Positions 33,596-42,379 of a stretch of 64,000 bases of DNA are shown piece by piece. Origin of the DNA: an uncultured Hyphomonas sp. (GTDB taxonomy: Bacteria > Pseudomonadota > Alphaproteobacteria > Caulobacterales > Hyphomonadaceae); assembly GCF_963678875.1 (NCBI RefSeq), contig NZ_OY787456.1, positions 2,046,001-2,110,000 on the forward strand, written 5' to 3'. How positions within the stretch are numbered: position 1 is the first letter of the stretch; the number at the start of each line of letters is the position of its first letter. The translations under genes and the position numbers were made by a program. The notes beneath the pieces are model-generated. The model searched no databases. It worked only from the letters and a program-made list of their open reading frames with translations, and was not told the origin of the DNA.

Positions 33596-34480
33596 ATGCC
33601 TGATGGATTCGCGCCTACCGCTCTCGTGGGTGGCCCGGAACTGTCCGTCCCCCAGAAGGATGCCCGCGTCATCGTCGTTGGCAACGAAAAGGGCGGAGCC
33701 GGCAAGTCGACGGTTTCCATGCACCTTTGCGTCTCGCTGATGCGGATGGGCAAGTCAGTCGGTGTCATCGACCTCGATGTCCGCCAAAGGTCGCTGACTC
33801 GCTACCTCGAGAACCGCCTTCGCTGGATGCAATCCACCGGCGCACGTTTGCCGATGCCGGAAATCGTGCGCGTGGATGCTTCCACAGAGCGTGATCTTGA
33901 CCGGGCCGAGGCGGAAGAAACGCACCGGCTCGTCTCGAGCCTGCAGCGCCTGAAGAAGTCCTGCGACTTCATCATCATCGACTCGCCCGGCGGTGACACG
34001 TTCCTGTCCCGGTCGGCGCACATGCATGCCGATACGCTGATCACGCCGCTGAACGACAGCTTCGTGGACTTCGACCTGCTGGGCGATGTGAATCCGCAGA
34101 CGCTGGAAGTGATCCGGCCGAGCTTCTATTCGGAAATGGTCTGGTCCTGCCGGAAGAAGAAGGCGCAGACGTCGCGCCGTCCGATCGACTGGATCGTGAT
34201 GCGCAACCGGATGTCGCCGCTGGCCGCGCGGAACAAGGAACGCGTGGGTGAAGCGCTGGACAATCTCTCCAAACGCATCGGCTTCCGCCTGGCGCCGGGT
34301 CTGTCTGAGCGTGTGATCTATCGCGAGCTGTTCCCTGCCGGCCTGACCCTGTTGGACCTGACGGAAAAAGGCTCGAACATTTCGTTCACGATGAGCCACG
34401 TCGCGGCCCGCCAGGAAATGCGCGACCTGATCATCATCCTGCAACTACCGGAACTGACCGGCGCAGAAATCACCTTCTGA
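33596..34480 (+). CDS. mipZ: Division-plane positioning ATPase MipZ
   Basis: MipZ is a ParA/MinD-family ATPase that forms pole-to-centre gradients through ParB and inhibits FtsZ, placing division at midcell. The 294-residue product has the deviant Walker A NEKGGAGKST (Lys32, Lys37), the switch VIDLDVRQRSLTRYLENR, IIIDSPGGD, PLNDSFVDFDLLG, and the MipZ-specific RPIDWIVMRNRMS and RVIYRELFPAGLTLLDL. These match the Caulobacter protein closely as I recall it. An extra 20 or so N-terminal residues precede the usual start. A GGAG lies 10 bases before the ATG, and a strong terminator follows. Confidence 0.95.
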   Translation: MPDGFAPTALVGGPELSVPQKDARVIVVGNEKGGAGKSTVSMHLCVSLMRMGKSVGVIDLDVRQRSLTRYLENRLRWMQSTGARLPMPEIVRVDASTERDLDRAEAEETHRLVSSLQRLKKSCDFIIIDSPGGDTFLSRSAHMHADTLITPLNDSFVDFDLLGDVNPQTLEVIRPSFYSEMVWSCRKKKAQTSRRPIDWIVMRNRMSPLAARNKERVGEALDNLSKRIGFRLAPGLSERVIYRELFPAGLTLLDLTEKGSNISFTMSHVAARQEMRDLIIILQLPELTGAEITF

Positions 34481-34505
34481 TCCACGCCCCGACTGACGCG
34501 AGGTG

Positions 34506-34537
34506 AGGCCAGCCGGGTGCTGGCCTTCTTTGTTTTT
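34506..34537 (+). terminator. Rho-independent terminator of mipZ
   Basis: The 8-bp stem AGGCCAGC (34506-34513) and GCTGGCCT (34519-34526) closes a 5-base loop and is followed by TCTTTGTTTTT. It starts 26 bases past the mipZ stop and ends 42 bases before the next start codon. Confidence 0.9.
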
Positions 34538-34579
34538 CGGCGTCACTCTGCCTCCCAGAACATACAGGGAGGACGGCAC

Positions 34580-35587
34580 ATGGTTTTCAACAATACCGAC
34601 TGGGTCTGGCAGGTTCGGGAAGACATCCTCGAGCCCGAACGCGAGATTGTGGATCCGCACCACCACCTCTGGCCGAGCGAGGATATGGGCTATCAGGTGC
34701 CTGACCTGTTGGCCGACCTCACCAGCGGGCACAATGTCGTCCAGACCGTCTTCATGGAGTGCGGTGCCGCTTACCGGAAGGATGGACCGGACCATCTGAA
34801 GCCGATTGGCGAGACCGTCTTCATCACAGAATCCGCTGCGGCGATGAAAGCCAAGGGCGGACCTTATATTGCTGCGCTGGTAGCGCATGCGGATCTGCGC
34901 CTGCCATTGGAGCAGCTCGACGAGGTACTGGATGGTCATGTCGAAGCCTCGGCGGGCCTGTTCCGCGGAATCCGCCATGCAGGGTCCCGTGATGCGAGCG
35001 GTGCGACGCTCCGAATTCCGGGTCACGCTCCTCCGCGCCTTTACGCCGAGCCGGATTTCCGACGCGGGGTCCAGCATCTCGGCGAGCGCGGTTTCACCTA
35101 TGATACCTGGCACTATCACCACCAGAACCGGGACTATCTGGACCTTGCCAGGGCCTGCCCGGACACGACCATGATCCTCGATCATTTCGGAACGCCGATC
35201 GGTGTCGGCCCTTATGAAGGCAAGCGGGACGAGATTTTCGAAACCTGGAAGGACGATGTGGCCGCAATTGCCGAATGCCCGAACGTCCATGCCAAGATCG
35301 GCGGCCTCGCCATGCCGGACAATGGCTTCGGCTGGGACACGCGTGATGTTCCTCCGACATCTGATGAGGTCGTGGAGCAGCATCAGCGCTGGTACGATCA
35401 CATGATCAAATGCTTCGGCCCGGAGCGCTGCATGTTCGAGAGCAACTTCCCGGTCGACCGCTGGTCGCTGAACTATGTCGTCTATTGGAACGCGATGAAG
35501 AAGATCACGGCGAAATACCCGGAAGACGCCAAGGCAGCGATGTTCGCCGGAACGGCGCGGAAGGTGTATTCCGTCCCGGCGGCTTAA
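34580..35587 (+). CDS. TIM-barrel metal-dependent amidohydrolase (amidohydrolase 2 type)
   Basis: The 335-residue product belongs to the amidohydrolase_2 group, which includes decarboxylases and lactonases. The N-terminal metal motif is IVDPHHHLW. It also has FRGIRHAGSRD, TYDTWHYHHQNRDYLDLA, MILDHFGTPIG and the final RCMFESNFPVDRWSLNY, whose SNFPVD is the barrel's C-terminal acidic site. The frame opens at 34517, but this ATG has AGGGAGGA at the right distance. It is a single gene after the mipZ terminator. Substrate unknown. Confidence 0.9.
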   Translation: MVFNNTDWVWQVREDILEPEREIVDPHHHLWPSEDMGYQVPDLLADLTSGHNVVQTVFMECGAAYRKDGPDHLKPIGETVFITESAAAMKAKGGPYIAALVAHADLRLPLEQLDEVLDGHVEASAGLFRGIRHAGSRDASGATLRIPGHAPPRLYAEPDFRRGVQHLGERGFTYDTWHYHHQNRDYLDLARACPDTTMILDHFGTPIGVGPYEGKRDEIFETWKDDVAAIAECPNVHAKIGGLAMPDNGFGWDTRDVPPTSDEVVEQHQRWYDHMIKCFGPERCMFESNFPVDRWSLNYVVYWNAMKKITAKYPEDAKAAMFAGTARKVYSVPAA

Positions 35588-35622
35588 CCCGCCGGGTCCG
35601 GGGTGGCACCCTCAGGGAAGAG

Positions 35623-36003
35623 TTACCTCTTCGTGGCGCAGGTCTGGTTGTAGGCTTCGAAGTCAGCGTTAAGCGCCGTGACGGCCTCCTGAAGGCCCAG
35701 TTCCATGCGCAACAGGTCCGCCTTGGCAGCCTCATAGTCCGCCTTGGCCTCATCTGCAGCCTTCGCATGCTTCCTGGAGGCATTGCGCATGACTTCGACA
35801 TCATCCCAGGCTACGCCATTTGTTTCGACGACTTCCGCCTGAGCATCGCGGGCGTCTTTCAGCTCAGCGATCTCTTCCTGCTTCGGCTTGAAGGTGGCCG
35901 ACATCGCCTGGCAGCGGGCAAGTTCCTTGGCCGACGATGCCGCATCCGCCGCAGCAACGGGCGCAGCAAGAGCAAAGATGGCAGCAATCAACAGTCGGTT
36001 CAT
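35623..36003 (-). CDS. Small secreted coiled-coil protein
   Basis: The 126-residue product has a clear signal peptide, MNRLLIAAIFALAAPVAAADA. The mature chain is almost entirely charged helix, with likely coiled-coil runs (FKPKQEEIAELKDARDAQAE, then HAKAADEAKADYEAAKADLL). It has one Cys near each end (ARCQAM and QTCATK), which could form a disulfide closing a helical hairpin. AGAGAGG precedes this ATG, and the frame's earlier ATG has no such site. I do not recognise the family. It is on the same strand as the DUF3137 gene. Confidence 0.75.
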   Translation of the reverse strand: MNRLLIAAIFALAAPVAAADAASSAKELARCQAMSATFKPKQEEIAELKDARDAQAEVVETNGVAWDDVEVMRNASRKHAKAADEAKADYEAAKADLLRMELGLQEAVTALNADFEAYNQTCATKR

Positions 36004-36102
36004 GGAAAGTCCTCTCTCACCAATTGCCTGCACCATGACCTTTGTCACCTGAAGCCTTACTGAACGTTACTGCCCTGAAATTGCCCAGATTGCTGGTGCG
36101 GA

Positions 36103-37116
36103 TCACGCCTCCGGCGCCTCCTGCTCGCTTCTGCGGCGGCGGTTCCTGTTGGTGACATCGATGATGTGGAACACCGCGGCGAAGTCCTCCAGCAGCTCTC
36201 TCAACCGGTTCGGACTGTCGAGCGGCGTAAACATGCTGCCAGGCTCGAACAGGTTGCCGCCCTGCAGTGTGATGTACATTTCCCCGCCATAGAAGCAGCA
36301 TTTGAGCTTCCCACCATGGAATGCGTTCTCCAGGTTCACCAGTTCCTGCATCAGGTCTGGCGTAAGCAGGTAGCGGGACTCCACCTGGTCGGTCGTGTAG
36401 ACCTCGAAGATCTTCTCAAATTGCGGGTCTTCCAGTGACGCACGCTTCATGCCTTTGCCACCGCCAAACCGGTTGAAGAACCCTGCATCACGCGTCACCA
36501 GCGTCCGGCCGTAGAATGTCTTGTCGAAATGGAATCGCAGGCACTGGCCCTTGAAGACGGTGACCCATCGCGTCGTCGTCCGGCCCTTGGAATCGGTGGA
36601 CCTGTGCTTTTCTTCCAGATGCGCCTCGAACAACTCGAACTCGACATTGTCACGCGACCCTGTCAGCCGGTCTTCATAGCTCGCGCGATCCCAACTGGGC
36701 ACAATGCCAACTTTCTTGTGCTCATGGATCGATGCAACCTCACCTGGCTCTGCCTCGAAATTCAGCCCCAACTGCCTCACCACGGGCTGGACGAGCAGCT
36801 CCTTGGCTTCCTTGCCGAACTTCTTGAGATCCTGACCTCCCCAGGTCACCAGACCGAAGCCGACAATCACACCCAGAAAGGGCCCGAATGGCGACTTGAA
36901 GCCAACGATTCCGATCAGGGCGATCAAGAGGCCCAGACCAATGCCGATATAGCGGAACTTCCGCGCCTTGCTGACAGCCTGCTCGCGGTCATTTTCACGC
37001 TCCTGCAGGGCTGGACGGATCTCGCTTTGGTAAATCTCGGCAAATCCGGCGAACTCGTCCCGCAGGCCATCCATGGCCTCCAGGATCGCCGGATCGATCT
37101 CAGGCTGGTCTGTCAT
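36103..37116 (-). CDS. DUF3137-family membrane protein
   Basis: The 337-residue product has an N-terminal helical segment, two adjacent transmembrane helices (FRYIGIGLGLLIALIGIVGF and FGPFLGVIVGFGLVTWGG, about 54-92) and a large soluble C-terminal domain. That domain has VGIVPSWDRASYEDRLTGSRD, VFKGQCLRFHFDKTFYGRTL, FEVYTTDQVESRYLLTPDLM and GGEMYITLQGGNLFEPGS, the layout of the DUF3137 family. Function is unknown. It lies 62 bp after the GNAT gene on the same strand. Confidence 0.85.
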   Translation of the reverse strand: MTDQPEIDPAILEAMDGLRDEFAGFAEIYQSEIRPALQERENDREQAVSKARKFRYIGIGLGLLIALIGIVGFKSPFGPFLGVIVGFGLVTWGGQDLKKFGKEAKELLVQPVVRQLGLNFEAEPGEVASIHEHKKVGIVPSWDRASYEDRLTGSRDNVEFELFEAHLEEKHRSTDSKGRTTTRWVTVFKGQCLRFHFDKTFYGRTLVTRDAGFFNRFGGGKGMKRASLEDPQFEKIFEVYTTDQVESRYLLTPDLMQELVNLENAFHGGKLKCCFYGGEMYITLQGGNLFEPGSMFTPLDSPNRLRELLEDFAAVFHIIDVTNRNRRRRSEQEAPEA

Positions 37117-37178
37117 ATGTGCGTCCCGCGATTAGAAAGGGGTCACTTAAGACCGGTTCGCCAACGGCGCCAAGACGC

Positions 37179-37739
37179 TCAAAGAGTCAGGCGCAGAAGG
37201 AATTCGAGGTCGCGCTGCTCGCCCACCGGAAACAGGAATTCCGCGACCTTCTCCCAGCCAAGCCGTGCATAGAGGCGCTGGGCGTCCAAATTGTCCGAAT
37301 AGACGCTGAGATACATTTCAGGGGCCTTGTGACGGCGCGCCCAGGCCAGCGCCTCGTCAATGAATCGCGATCCGATACCGCGCCCCTGTAACGTCTGATC
37401 GACGTAAACTCGCTTCAGTTCCAGAGCTCCCGGTTTCGGGTCCGGCGCCGGCAGGCTGAGCGGGCTGCATAACAGGTAAGCCTTGATGTCTCCATCGCTC
37501 GTTTCGCAAACGCGGACCAGCACCCCCGGGTCGGCGATCCAGTCCCGGTAGAGGTCCGGATTGTGGGACTCTTCCAGAAAACCTGCGAGGTCTTCCGGAC
37601 GATAAAGGTGCCCGAATTTGTCCATGAACGTCTTGCGCGCAAGCGCCGTCAACGCGGCAACATCGTCCGTCACCGCGTCGCGAAAGTTCAGGTTCTGTGA
37701 TGCTTCAGGCGCCATGGACGCTCTCCGAACCTGCGTCAC
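37179..37739 (-). CDS. GNAT-family N-acetyltransferase
   Basis: The 186-residue product has the GNAT fold, with acetyl-CoA-binding motif A reading LKRVYVDQTLQGRGIGSRFI and the usual motif B region YLSVYSDNLDAQRLYARLGW. The N-terminal half, FGHLYRPEDLAGFLEESHNP, is typical of acetyltransferases of small molecules or protein N-termini. The acceptor is unknown. Its ATG overlaps the stop of the asparaginase-like gene (ATGA), so the two are co-translated; an internal ATG eight codons later is an alternative. Confidence 0.88.
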   Translation of the reverse strand: MTQVRRASMAPEASQNLNFRDAVTDDVAALTALARKTFMDKFGHLYRPEDLAGFLEESHNPDLYRDWIADPGVLVRVCETSDGDIKAYLLCSPLSLPAPDPKPGALELKRVYVDQTLQGRGIGSRFIDEALAWARRHKAPEMYLSVYSDNLDAQRLYARLGWEKVAEFLFPVGEQRDLEFLLRLTL

Positions 37740-38746
37740 TCATCCGTTTCAGCTTCGTCACCATAGATCGCGGTCCAGGATCCATCGGCGTCGATCCAGC
37801 CGCGATACATGCCTTCGCTGTTGAAGACGAAATCAACCTCGCCATCGCCGCCGATCAGGACCACGCCGCCATCACCGCCAAGCTCTGCCACTTCGTCCAG
37901 CGCGACCTGCGCGGCTTCGCCGACACTTTCGCCGGCAAGTTTCACCCGGTCGCAGATCGTTTTGGCGACACCCACGCGGATGAAGTACTCACCATGGCCG
38001 GTGGCCGACACTCCACAAACGCCATTTTCGGCGTACGTGGCAGCGCCGATCATCGGTGAATCTCCGACACGTCCGGCAGTCTTGGCGGTCATGCCGCCCG
38101 TCGTCGTCGCAGCGGCGATATTGCCGTCTGCATCGATCGCGACAGCGCCGACGGTGCCATGCTTGTCGGCGGCCGTGCGGGAAAGGGTTTCAAGAACACG
38201 CTCCAGCGATTTGCGGCGGCGTTCGGTGTCGAAATAGGTATTCGGCACAGTCTCAAGCCCCTGCGCTACCGCAAACGCGTCCGCGCCCGGCCCCGCGAAC
38301 ATGACGTGTTCCGATTTGTCCATCACAGCGCGCGCGGCAAGGATGGGATTCTTGATGACGGTGACACCAGCAACGGCGCCTGCGTTACGCGTGCTGCCTT
38401 CCATGATGGATGCGTCGAGTTCATGCGTCGCCGCGGCAGTGAAAACCGCGCCCTTGCCGGCATTGAAGATCTCATTGTTTTCCATCGGGATCACCGCCGC
38501 CTGCGCCGCGTCGAGCGCGCTGCCGCCATTGCGCAGCACTTCGGCGCCCGCTTCCAGCGCTTCCTGAAGGCCCGCCCTGTAGAGCGCTTCCTGCTCCGGC
38601 GTCATCGACCCGCGCGTAATGACACCCGCCCCACCATGAATGGCCAGACGCCACTGGGGCGTCTCAACTGGCTCTGCATTCACCGGTGAAGTCTGGCAGC
38701 CTGCGAGAAGGATCACAGCCGCCGCGAAAAGCGGGCGAAAAATCAT
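37736..38746 (-). CDS. Isoaspartyl peptidase/L-asparaginase-type lipoprotein
   Basis: The product is a 336-residue Ntn hydrolase that is expected to self-cleave before its catalytic threonine. The N-terminus MIFRPLFAAAVILLAGC is a lipoprotein signal with Cys17, so it acts outside the cytoplasm. The family signature is RLAIHGGAGVITRG, followed by NEIFNAGKGAVFT, and the nucleophile Thr198 in DKHGTVGAVAID. SVSATGHGE-type and GRVGDSPMIGAATYA motifs follow. The first ATG (38764) lacks a ribosome site; this one has AGGAG. It overlaps the GNAT gene by 4 bases. Confidence 0.92.
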   Translation of the reverse strand: MIFRPLFAAAVILLAGCQTSPVNAEPVETPQWRLAIHGGAGVITRGSMTPEQEALYRAGLQEALEAGAEVLRNGGSALDAAQAAVIPMENNEIFNAGKGAVFTAAATHELDASIMEGSTRNAGAVAGVTVIKNPILAARAVMDKSEHVMFAGPGADAFAVAQGLETVPNTYFDTERRRKSLERVLETLSRTAADKHGTVGAVAIDADGNIAAATTTGGMTAKTAGRVGDSPMIGAATYAENGVCGVSATGHGEYFIRVGVAKTICDRVKLAGESVGEAAQVALDEVAELGGDGGVVLIGGDGEVDFVFNSEGMYRGWIDADGSWTAIYGDEAETDE

Positions 38747-38788
38747 GGGAAGTCTCCTGTCCATCTTGCAGCAGGTTGACCCTGAAGG

Positions 38789-41509
38789 TCAGAGGCCTTC
38801 AAGCCCCTTTCGTGCCGCAGACAGCTTTTCACGCCGCGCTGCCCAGTCGACGAGGCGCTGGCGGTTCTCTTCCACGATCTCTTCCGGCGCACGGGCGACG
38901 AAGTTCTCGTTGGAGAGCTTCTTCTCGGTGGAGGTGATATCTTTCTCGATCTGGCCCAGTTCCTTGTCGAGCCGCTTGCGGGCTTCGGCAATGTCGACGA
39001 AGTCAGCGATCTGGAGGGCCGCCACGGTCTCACCGAAGACGGCGGTGACGGCGCCTTCCGGCGTCGCTTCAGTGAAGGCGATGTCCTCCAGGCGCGCGAG
39101 GCGTTTCAGGACATCCTCATGCCGCATGGCCCGGCCTTCAATCTCCGTCCCGGCCCTGACCAGCGCCAGCGGGATCTTTGCGCCAGCTGGCACGCCGAGA
39201 TCGTTACGCAGGGAGCGCAACTCCGTGATCAGGCCGATCACCCAATCCACTTCCTTCGCCGCCGCTTCATCATGGAAGCCGGTAAAGGCTGGCCACTGCT
39301 GGCCCATCAGGAAGCCTTGCTCGGCGATGCGGCCCGGCGCGCGGCGGTCCCACAGTTCTTCCGTGACGAACGGCATGAACGGGTGCAGCAACTTCAGTGT
39401 TTCATCCAGAACATAGCCGCAAACCTGACGCGTCTCGGACTTGGCGGCATCGTCCATCCCGCCGAGCAGCGGCTTGATGAGTTCGAGATACCAGTCACAG
39501 AACGTGTTCCAGACGAAGCGGTAAACCGCGCCGGCACCATCGTCGAAGCGATAGTCCTCAATGCCTTTGCTGACGTCCGCCACGCACTGGTTCAGCTCAC
39601 CGAGGATCCAGCGGTTCACAGGGCTCTGGATCGACTCGAAGTCGATCTCTCCGGGCGCACCACATTCGTTCATCTCGGCAAAGCGCGCCGCGTTCCAGAG
39701 CTTGGTCGCAAAGTTCCGGTTGCCTTCGACCGCCTGTTTGGACAGGCGGATGTTACGGCCCTGCCCGGCCATGCGGCCCATGGTGAAGCGCAGCGCGTCG
39801 GCACCGTATTCGTCGATCAATTCCAGCGGGTCCATGACGTTCCCTTTGGACTTCGACATCTTCTGCCCTTTCTCGTCGAGGACGAGGGCGTGGATGTAGA
39901 CGTCCTTGAACGGAACTTCGCCCATGAATTCGAGGCTCATCATCATCATCCGGGCGACCCAGAAGAAGATGATGTCGAACGCAGTGACCAGCGTCGCCGT
40001 CGGGAAGAAGGTTTTCAGGTCGTCAGTCTGGTCCGGCCAGCCCTGCGTCGAGAATGGCCACAGGGCGGAGGAGAACCAGGTGTCGAGTACGTCTTCTTCC
40101 TGTTTCAACTCAACGCCGGCACCCGCCATGGCTTGCGCTTCCTCGGCGGACGCCGCGACGAAGATTTCGCCTTCTTCTGAGTACCACGCCGGGATCCGGT
40201 GTCCCCACCAAAGCTGGCGGGAAACGCACCAAGGCTGGATGTTTTCCATCCAGTTGTAATAGGTCTTCTCCCAGTTCTCCGGGACGAACTGTGTCTTGCC
40301 ATCACGCACCGCAGCGATGGCTGGCTGGGCCAGCGTCTTGGCATCAACATACCACTGGTCCGTCATCCACGGCTCAATAACGACGTTTGAGCGGTCACCG
40401 AAGGGCTGCTCGATCTTGAGCTTCTCGATTTCCTGCAGCAGGCCTGCCATCTCGAAATCCTCGACGACCTTCTTGCGGGCATCGAACCGGTCGAGCCCGC
40501 GATAAGCTTCCGGGATGCCCGCTGCATCAGCCTCTTCACCGTCCACGATGCTCGCGACCGCGTTCAGGATATTGAGCGGCGTATGGCCCGCGCGCTTGCC
40601 GACTTCAAAGTCGTTGAAGTCATGTGCAGGGGTAATCTTCACCGCGCCGGAGCCTTTTTCCGGGTTTGCGTATTCGTCAGCCACAATCGGCACACGGCGG
40701 CCGACGATGGGCAGTTCCACGAACTTGCCAACGAGACCGGCATAGCGCTCGTCGTCCGGGTGTACGGCCACGCCGGTATCGCCCAGCATTGTCTCCGGGC
40801 GCGAGGTGGCGACGACGATATAGTCCCGCGTCTCGGTGCCGGTGACGTTGCCCTCTTCATCCTTGACCGGATGCTCATAGGTGACGCCGTCCGCCAGCGG
40901 ATAACGCAGGTGCCAGTAATGACCGTTCACTTCGCGCTGGTCGACTTCGAGATCCGAGATCGCTGTCTGGAAATGCGGGTCCCAGTTCACGAGTCGCTTG
41001 TCGCGATAGATCAGGCCCTTGTTGTAGAGGTCGACGAACACCTTGGTGACGGCCCTGGAGAGGCCTTCGTCCATGGTGAAGCGTTCACGGCTCCAGTCGC
41101 AGGACGCGCCGAGGCGCTTCAGCTGGTTTACGATGGCGCCGCCGGATTCGGCTTTCCAGGCCCAGACGCGATCGACAAAGGCTTCCCGGCCCATGTCGCG
41201 GCGGCTGATATTGCCTTCCTGCGCCAGCTGGCGCTCAACCACCATCTGCGTGGCGATACCGGCATGGTCGGTGCCCGGCTGCCAGAGGACGTTCTTGCCG
41301 CGCATCCGTTCGAACCGGATCAGCACGTCCTGAAGCGTGTTGTTCAGCGCATGGCCCATGTGGAGCACGCCGGTGACGTTCGGCGGCGGGATGACGATGG
41401 AATAGGCCTGGGCAGACGTGTCACCGGACGGCTTGAAGCAGCCTTTGGTTTCCCATGCCTCATACAGGCGGGGTTCGGCTTCAGCGGGGTCAAATCTTTG
41501 GTCGAGCAT
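38789..41509 (-). CDS. valS: Valyl-tRNA synthetase
   Basis: ValS charges tRNA-Val and edits misactivated threonine. The 906-residue class I synthetase has the HIGH motif in PPNVTGVLHMGHAL, the editing-domain entry VATSRPETMLGDTGVAVHPD, the AHDFNDFEVGKRAG region, the KMSKS motif in KGQKMSKSKGNVMDP, and a C-terminal coiled coil (RKRLDKELGQIEKDITSTEK). Length and order are standard. It follows popZ, with a strong terminator between them, so it has its own promoter in the 40 bp or so after that terminator. Confidence 0.97.
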   Translation of the reverse strand: MLDQRFDPAEAEPRLYEAWETKGCFKPSGDTSAQAYSIVIPPPNVTGVLHMGHALNNTLQDVLIRFERMRGKNVLWQPGTDHAGIATQMVVERQLAQEGNISRRDMGREAFVDRVWAWKAESGGAIVNQLKRLGASCDWSRERFTMDEGLSRAVTKVFVDLYNKGLIYRDKRLVNWDPHFQTAISDLEVDQREVNGHYWHLRYPLADGVTYEHPVKDEEGNVTGTETRDYIVVATSRPETMLGDTGVAVHPDDERYAGLVGKFVELPIVGRRVPIVADEYANPEKGSGAVKITPAHDFNDFEVGKRAGHTPLNILNAVASIVDGEEADAAGIPEAYRGLDRFDARKKVVEDFEMAGLLQEIEKLKIEQPFGDRSNVVIEPWMTDQWYVDAKTLAQPAIAAVRDGKTQFVPENWEKTYYNWMENIQPWCVSRQLWWGHRIPAWYSEEGEIFVAASAEEAQAMAGAGVELKQEEDVLDTWFSSALWPFSTQGWPDQTDDLKTFFPTATLVTAFDIIFFWVARMMMMSLEFMGEVPFKDVYIHALVLDEKGQKMSKSKGNVMDPLELIDEYGADALRFTMGRMAGQGRNIRLSKQAVEGNRNFATKLWNAARFAEMNECGAPGEIDFESIQSPVNRWILGELNQCVADVSKGIEDYRFDDGAGAVYRFVWNTFCDWYLELIKPLLGGMDDAAKSETRQVCGYVLDETLKLLHPFMPFVTEELWDRRAPGRIAEQGFLMGQQWPAFTGFHDEAAAKEVDWVIGLITELRSLRNDLGVPAGAKIPLALVRAGTEIEGRAMRHEDVLKRLARLEDIAFTEATPEGAVTAVFGETVAALQIADFVDIAEARKRLDKELGQIEKDITSTEKKLSNENFVARAPEEIVEENRQRLVDWAARREKLSAARKGLEGL

Positions 41510-41530
41510 CGTTTCGGGCGTATTCCAGAT

Positions 41531-41562
41531 AAAAAGAAAAGGCGCGCCAGTTACGGCGCGCC
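41531..41562 (-). terminator. Rho-independent terminator of popZ
   Basis: Two copies of the self-complementary GGCGCGCC (41541-41548 and 41555-41562) pair around a 6-base loop. On the reverse strand the stem is followed by TTTTCTTTTT (complement of 41531-41540). It lies 29 bases after the popZ stop and just before valS. Confidence 0.9.
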
Positions 41563-41591
41563 CTTCCCTATAAACAATTTGGCGGGAGAGG

Positions 41592-42275
41592 CTAGCGCGC
41601 CATGCGGGAGATGCGCTCTACTTCTGCCTCGACTTTCTCTTCGACGATGGACGCAAGGTTGGCGTCCAGCCACTCCTTGATCATCGGACGCAGCAGCTCG
41701 CGGACCAGACCTTCCAGCGTGTTGTCTGCGCCGAGATCCATCTTCGAGATCAGTTTGCCGAGTGCACCCGCCGCAGCGTTGGCGGTGGATTCGTCGGTCA
41801 GCGTGGTGTTTTCGTATGCGGGCGATGCAGACATGGGTTTCTCCACAGGCACAGGTGCGGGAGCCGGTTTCGGTGCCGGATTTACCGGCGCAACCGCAAC
41901 AGGTTCCGGAGCGGGCTCCGGTTCCGGCTCAGGTTCATATTCGGCGCTACGCGACGCGCTGAGAAGGGATTCGAAGCTCTGGGCCGGTTCCGGCGCCGCC
42001 TCTTGTGCTTCTTCCTCTGCAAAGTCCTCGATTTCGAAGGCTTCCATCTCCAGCTCGACGGGTTCTTCCGCTTCGGCTTCCTCTTCAAAGGACTCTTCGC
42101 GGATGTCTTCGTCAAACATCACCTCTTCGAGGCTGACATCGTCGTCCTCGTCATTGGCGATTTCCGGTTCCGGCTCAGGGGCAGACGCAGGCGCTGCCGC
42201 ATCGTCGGAAATGATCTTGCGGATCGACGCGAGGATTTCCTCCATCGTCGGTTCCTTATGTGCTTCGTTGGCCAT
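41592..42275 (-). CDS. popZ: Polar organising protein PopZ (DUF2497)
   Basis: PopZ self-assembles into a polar matrix that anchors ParB-parS and recruits cell-cycle kinases. The 227-residue product has the conserved N-terminal helix EPTMEEILASIRKIISDD (8-25), a long acidic Pro/Glu-rich disordered spacer (about 28-150) and the C-terminal oligomerisation helices, with AAGALGKLISKMDLG and LEGLVRELLRPMIKEWLDAN. An AGGGGG ribosome site precedes the ATG. It adjoins valS, as I recall for Caulobacter. Two GTTAAC boxes 20 bp apart lie 60-85 bp upstream. Confidence 0.95.
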   Translation of the reverse strand: MANEAHKEPTMEEILASIRKIISDDAAAPASAPEPEPEIANDEDDDVSLEEVMFDEDIREESFEEEAEAEEPVELEMEAFEIEDFAEEEAQEAAPEPAQSFESLLSASRSAEYEPEPEPEPAPEPVAVAPVNPAPKPAPAPVPVEKPMSASPAYENTTLTDESTANAAAGALGKLISKMDLGADNTLEGLVRELLRPMIKEWLDANLASIVEEKVEAEVERISRMAR

Positions 42276-42335
42276 CAGAGCCCCCTGATATGCTTTCGCG
42301 TCGTCGAATCTATTTACGATCGCTAAGGCGATTGG

Positions 42336-42362
42336 GTTAACAAAGACCTGACAATGTTAACC
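42336..42362 (-). promoter_or_regulatory. Paired GTTAAC boxes upstream of popZ
   Basis: GTTAAC occurs at 42336-42341 and 42356-42361, 20 bp apart, flanked outward by GG and CC so that the whole forms an imperfect inverted repeat GGTTAAC...GTTAACC. It lies in the 104-bp gap between tolC and popZ. GTTAAC resembles the CtrA half-site TTAAC; the binding protein is not proved. Confidence 0.45.
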
Positions 42363-42379
42363 TCTTTCGGGAGCGGTAG

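Noticed and set aside
36529..37272. 247-codon forward frame over the DUF3137 gene
   Set aside because: It is antisense to a gene with clear transmembrane helices and family layout, and has no supporting start signal.
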